In this document: positions 60,713 through 64,000 of the stretch, in pieces
Layout: every line of letters starts with the position of its first letter
How positions within the stretch are numbered: the stretch's first letter is position 1
NCBI RefSeq assembly: GCF_051414055.1
Contig: NZ_JBLKNX010000008.1
Span: forward strand, 62,001 to 126,000
DNA: 64,000 nt
Source of the DNA: Halosimplex halobium
GTDB taxonomy: Archaea; Halobacteriota; Halobacteria; Halobacteriales; Haloarculaceae
Direction of reading: 5' to 3'
The notes under the pieces: generated by a model
What the model saw: only the letters and a program-made list of their open reading frames with translations
Told to the model about the DNA's origin: nothing
Database searches by the model: none
Position numbers and translations under genes: made by a program

Positions 60713-61773
60713 GCGTGTGTCACCTCGCCGGCCGCGAGCAGTTCCGCGAGCGTCTCCACGAGCCGCTCCTCGACGGCCTCGCGGTCGGCCGCGCCGTCGA
60801 ACTCGTCGAAGTCGAAGTCGTCGAGCCGGTCGGCGAAGTCGGCGTAGATGGGGTGGTCGAGGACCGCCGCGACGCCGCGGACCTCGTTGACCACCGTCGC
60901 CGGGCCGGCGGCGGCGTGCAGCCGCTCGTCGAACGTCGACTCGTCGAGTTCGGTGAAGCCGTCGACCCGGACCTCGAGCTCGCTGCGGTCGGTCTCCTGG
61001 CCGTCGACCCACCCCTCGACGCGCTCGATGACGTCGTAGCCGTCGCCGGGGGCGACGGTCGCCGAGAGGCGGTCGCGGTAGACGGTGTCGAGCGCGACCG
61101 GCTGGACGTTGGCGTCGTCGGTGTCGACGACGACGGCGTGGCGCCGCCCGGTCTCGGCCCAGGAGTGGGAGACCGGCGAGCCCGGGTAGATGAACAGGCC
61201 GCCGTTGGGGAGTTTCCGCTGGTAGAGCTCGCCGTGGACGTGGCCCCCGAGGACGAACTCGTAGCCGAGCTCGCCCAGCGTCTCCGTCTGGACGGGGCAG
61301 TGGGTCGGTTCGGCCTCGTCGCCGGTCGCGCCGGTGCCGAATCCGGCGTCGAGCGTGCAGTGCAGGCAGAGGACCGCCTCCTCGCTCGCGCGCTCGCGCA
61401 GGTCGAAGAACAGCTCCTCGCCCAGCCGCTCGCGGGCGGGGACGCCGACGACCTCGCCGTCGCCGACGGTCGCCACCTCGACGGGGTCGGTCGCGAGCGC
61501 CCGGAAGTCCGGGCCGAACTCGACGTTGCCGCGGAAGACCGCGGCGTCGTGGTTGCCGGGGACCGCGAGCACGTCGAAGTCGTTGCCGGTGAACCGCTCG
61601 CGCAGCTCGGGCCGGAGGTCGTCGGCGTCGGCCGCCGACTCGAAGCAGTCGCCGCCGACGGTCAGGGCGTCGACATCCTCGCGTTCCGCCGCGGCCAGGA
61701 GGGCGTCGAGCGCGGCCAGCGACCCGTCGCCGCCGCGCCCGAGGTGGAGATCCGCAGTGTGCAGTAGCCGCAT
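60709..61773 (-). CDS. Mre11/SbcD-like metallophosphoesterase (YhaO-like)
   Basis: 354 residues. The calcineurin-like motifs are complete: LLHTADLHLGRGG (Asp8, His10), LTVGGDCFES near 40, VPGNHDAAVF near 71, CLHCTLDAG near 138, and LGGHVHGEL near 177. A C-terminal part (EVRVDGFTELDESTFDERLHAAAG) is followed by an acidic helix that could bind the ATPase partner. It should be a Mn2+-dependent nuclease acting with the co-encoded SMC-like protein. The reading frame ends inside the partner gene start (GTGA). Confidence 0.87.
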   Translation of the reverse strand: MRLLHTADLHLGRGGDGSLAALDALLAAAEREDVDALTVGGDCFESAADADDLRPELRERFTGNDFDVLAVPGNHDAAVFRGNVEFGPDFRALATDPVEVATVGDGEVVGVPARERLGEELFFDLRERASEEAVLCLHCTLDAGFGTGATGDEAEPTHCPVQTETLGELGYEFVLGGHVHGELYQRKLPNGGLFIYPGSPVSHSWAETGRRHAVVVDTDDANVQPVALDTVYRDRLSATVAPGDGYDVIERVEGWVDGQETDRSELEVRVDGFTELDESTFDERLHAAAGPATVVNEVRGVAAVLDHPIYADFADRLDDFDFDEFDGAADREAVEERLVETLAELLAAGEVTHA

Positions 61774-61914
61774 GTGTCCCGTCCCGCGGGGCCGAACGAC
61801 TTAAGCATTGGTTACGTCGCCGACAGAACGACCCGACCGCCACAGACGGCCGGTATCGTCCGCCTTACAGCCAGCCCGCCTTGCGGCCCTGTCCGCCTCA
61901 CAACCCCGACCGCC

Positions 61915-62718
61915 TTACAGCCGCAACTCGCGGGCTTCCTCCCACCGGGGGGCGAACTCGGCGGCGATGTCGGCCGCGAAGTCGGGGTCTTTCAGGTCGA
62001 TGACCGCGAGCGTCTCGTCCTCGGTGAGCGGGTGAGGGACCTCGATGCAGACCTCGGTGTCGTCGACGATCTCGAAGGTGCCGGTGACGTTCGCGCTCGT
62101 CCGCGTCTCGAAGTGGTCGTGGGGCTGGAGCGCCTCGCGGTAGCGCTCGCCGACGGTCTCGGGGAGCGCGTCGACCATCTCGGGTGTGAGCAGGACCGAC
62201 ACGGAGACGCCCCGCTCCAGGGCGTCCTCCAGCGCGGCGGTGACGCGGGCGGCCACGTCGTCGATGTCGAACTGCTGGACCGGGGCGGAGGCGACGACGA
62301 CGATCCGCTCGTCGGCCGCCGTCAGCCGCTCGACCAGCAGGTCCAGCGCCTCCGCGGCGCCGACGCTGGCCGTCCAGAACGGCTCCTCGACCGGCTCGGC
62401 CCCGTCGAGTTCGTCGGTCAGGTCGTCGACGATGTCCTCGTACTGCTCGGCCTGCCGTTCGAGTTCCCGTTTCTTGCTGTCCAGCAGCCGGTCCAGCGCC
62501 GTATCGGACTCGACGGCGACGTACTTTTTCGGCCGGCTCGCCGTCTGGCTGCGCGCCAGGCTCTGTGTCTCCAGGCTGTTGAGCACGTCGTAGATCCGCC
62601 CCATCGGTACGTCGCTCGCCCGCGAGAGCTCCTTCGCCGTCGTGGGCCCCGACTCCAGCAGGGCGCGGTAGGCCCGCGCCTCGTACTCCGAGAGGCCCAG
62701 GTCTCTCAGACTCGCCAT
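61915..62718 (-). CDS. TrmB-family transcription regulator
   Basis: 267 residues. N-terminal TrmB winged helix: LRDLGLSEYEARAYRALLESGPTTAKELSRASDVPMGRIYDVLNSLETQSLARSQTASRPKKYVAVE. A coiled linker (SKKRELERQAEQYEDIVDDL) leads to the regulator domain (about 110-265), which ends in DPDFAADIAAEFAPRWEEA. It probably controls a metabolic operon in response to a sugar or another ligand; no obvious target is adjacent. The ATG at 62718 is preceded by a striking A-rich run (CCCAAACAAAAAACAAC), probably part of the promoter. Confidence 0.85.
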   Translation of the reverse strand: MASLRDLGLSEYEARAYRALLESGPTTAKELSRASDVPMGRIYDVLNSLETQSLARSQTASRPKKYVAVESDTALDRLLDSKKRELERQAEQYEDIVDDLTDELDGAEPVEEPFWTASVGAAEALDLLVERLTAADERIVVVASAPVQQFDIDDVAARVTAALEDALERGVSVSVLLTPEMVDALPETVGERYREALQPHDHFETRTSANVTGTFEIVDDTEVCIEVPHPLTEDETLAVIDLKDPDFAADIAAEFAPRWEEARELRL

Positions 62719-62869
62719 TACCCCTGCCTCGTGCCGCCCAAACAAAAAACAACGGGTGAGTTTCCGACGAACTGTTGCCGCCGCCCTTCTCGTTCCGCCG
62801 CCTTTCTCGCTCGGCCGGTATCGGGCCACGTCCCGGGCCGCCGTCGCCTCACGTTCCGGCTGGCCGCCG

Positions 62870-64000
62870 TCACCCCGTCAGGACGGTTTCGAGTTCTTCG
62901 GGGCTGCTCGCCCGGTCCTCGATGTCGCCGTCGGCGAGGACGACCGCCGCGCCGTCGTCGGCGCGGTCGTCGGCGGGCGCGACGACGGTCTCGTGGTCGG
63001 CCAGCCGCAGCGCCGCGCGGTGGAGGTCACTGCCGGCGTCGGCCCCGACGGCGACCACTCGCGGGTCGCGCAGTCGGGCCACCGCCGACGCGTAGGTCGC
63101 CACCTCGACGCCCATCCGGTCGGTCGCGTCGGCGAACGCCGACAGCGCGTCCTCGGCGGCCGCCCGGTAGCGGTCGTCGTCGGTCAGCAGCCACGTCTCG
63201 ACCAGCGCGTCGGCCACGTCGACGTTCGTGTCCAGCGGGTACAGCGGCCGGTCGAGCAGCCCCGCCCCCGCGGTCGGGCCGTCGCGGAACGCCCCCGATT
63301 CGCCCTGCAGTCCGTCGATGGCGTAGTCGGCCACCGCTTCCATCGGGCCGGGCTCGCCCAGCACCGACGCGCTCGTCGTCAGCCCCGAGAGGACCCGGGC
63401 CTGGGCGGTCAGCAGGCCCGTCTCGCCGACCGCGCCGGTCTCCGGGTCGCCGAAGTGGACGACGGCGCCGTCCTCGCCGACGAGTTCGGCGAGGACGTGG
63501 TCGCGGGCGCGCTCGGCGTAGCGGCGGGCGCGCTCGTCGTCGGTGTAGGCGGCGAACGTCAACAGGCCGTCGACGGCGACGCCGTTGTGCCCGGCGAAGA
63601 CCGTCCCGTCGACCGGCGGCGCCTCGGCGTCCTCGCGCTCGGTGGCCTCCCGCCGGTAGTAGGCGTCGTCGCCGCCCTGGCTCGCCGCGAAGGCGTCGCC
63701 GGTCCAGAGGTCCGTCGTCAGGTACTCCACGGTGTCCTCGGCGGTCTCCCGGTAGGCTTCCTCGCCGGTGTAGCGGTAGCCGTGGGCGAACGCCCGGACG
63801 AGGGCGGCGTTCTCGTCGACGAGCTTCTCGCGCTGGGGCGACCCCCAGTTGCGGTCGTGGGCGAACCGGAAGAAGCCGCCGTCGTAGGTGTCCGCGAGCC
63901 GGGTGCGGACCGCCTCGAGCGTCCGGGTCGCCTGGTCGCGGGCCCGCACTAGCGCGAACTCGATGGTCCGCGGGAGCGGGAACTTCACGTCCGTTCCCCA
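62870..64000 (-). CDS. DUF255/YyaL-type protein, C-terminal part (gene continues past the window end)
   Basis: The frame stays open to the last base of the window and reads WGTDVKFPLPRTIEFALVRA first, so the true start is outside. The visible 376 residues are the (alpha/alpha) toroid half of the thioredoxin-domain DUF255/SPATA20/YyaL family: KFPLPRTIEF, TYDGGFFRFAHDRNWGSPQREKLVDENAALVRAFAHGYRYTG, FAASQGGDDAYYRR, and NGVAVDGLLTFA. The N-terminal thioredoxin-like domain is expected upstream. GTG 63988 would only truncate it. The function of the family is unknown. Confidence 0.75.
   Translation of the reverse strand, partial: WGTDVKFPLPRTIEFALVRARDQATRTLEAVRTRLADTYDGGFFRFAHDRNWGSPQREKLVDENAALVRAFAHGYRYTGEEAYRETAEDTVEYLTTDLWTGDAFAASQGGDDAYYRREATEREDAEAPPVDGTVFAGHNGVAVDGLLTFAAYTDDERARRYAERARDHVLAELVGEDGAVVHFGDPETGAVGETGLLTAQARVLSGLTTSASVLGEPGPMEAVADYAIDGLQGESGAFRDGPTAGAGLLDRPLYPLDTNVDVADALVETWLLTDDDRYRAAAEDALSAFADATDRMGVEVATYASAVARLRDPRVVAVGADAGSDLHRAALRLADHETVVAPADDRADDGAAVVLADGDIEDRASSPEELETVLTG

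Overview
The window is chromosomal DNA of a haloarchaeon (class Halobacteria). The G+C content is very high. Predicted proteins are rich in Asp/Glu and poor in Lys, and GTG starts are frequent. Many starts have a TATA-like box about 24-35 bases upstream of the start codon and no clear ribosome binding site. Typical haloarchaeal families are present: bat-type regulators, UspA, TrmB, UbaA, a bacterial-type LeuRS and LysW-dependent arginine synthesis. I cannot name the genus from the sequence alone. Most of the DNA is ordinary core genome in short, often divergent units.

Layout: 0-7 kb is a sugar-acid island (enolase-superfamily dehydratase, mannonate dehydratase, and a DtnK/OtnK-type kinase with a PdxA2-type dehydrogenase), with two small membrane paralogues and a VapBC pair. 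7-17 kb holds an APC permease with UspA, a PiT phosphate permease, two Tat-type lipoproteins (one DyP-like) and small membrane or surface proteins. 17.3-19.4 kb is the most mobile part. It has a solo tnpB element with intact catalytic residues and hairpin ends, then repeated copies of a tRNA 3' end, then the tRNA-Lys(UUU) gene itself, which carries a 38-nt intron. 19.4-24.7 kb carries a siroheme nitrite/sulfite reductase, small zinc-ribbon or conserved proteins, a large nested inverted repeat, and pheA. 24.7-31 kb has a PAS histidine kinase, Hsp20, a peroxiredoxin, archaetidylserine decarboxylase and a bat-type PAS/GAF regulator. 31-38.6 kb has leuS, a cobalamin-binding-like protein, a 2'-5' RNA ligase family protein and two surface/membrane proteins, one with an internal winged helix.

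39-48.1 kb is a complete arginine cluster. argG-argH is followed by argW(LysW)-argX-argC-argB-argD-argE-argF, in which the LysW carrier protein replaces N-acetylation; several genes overlap by 4-8 bases. 48-56 kb mixes small conserved proteins, an M32 carboxypeptidase, a Yip1-like protein, ubaA and an orphan molybdenum hydroxylase large subunit. 56-62 kb groups a HerA-type ATPase, a HicBA pair and, on the other strand, a two-gene Mre11/Rad50-like unit. Its SMC-like subunit has a predicted membrane hairpin and no zinc hook (YhaO/YhaN-like). A TrmB-type regulator and the C-terminal part of a DUF255/YyaL-like protein close the window.
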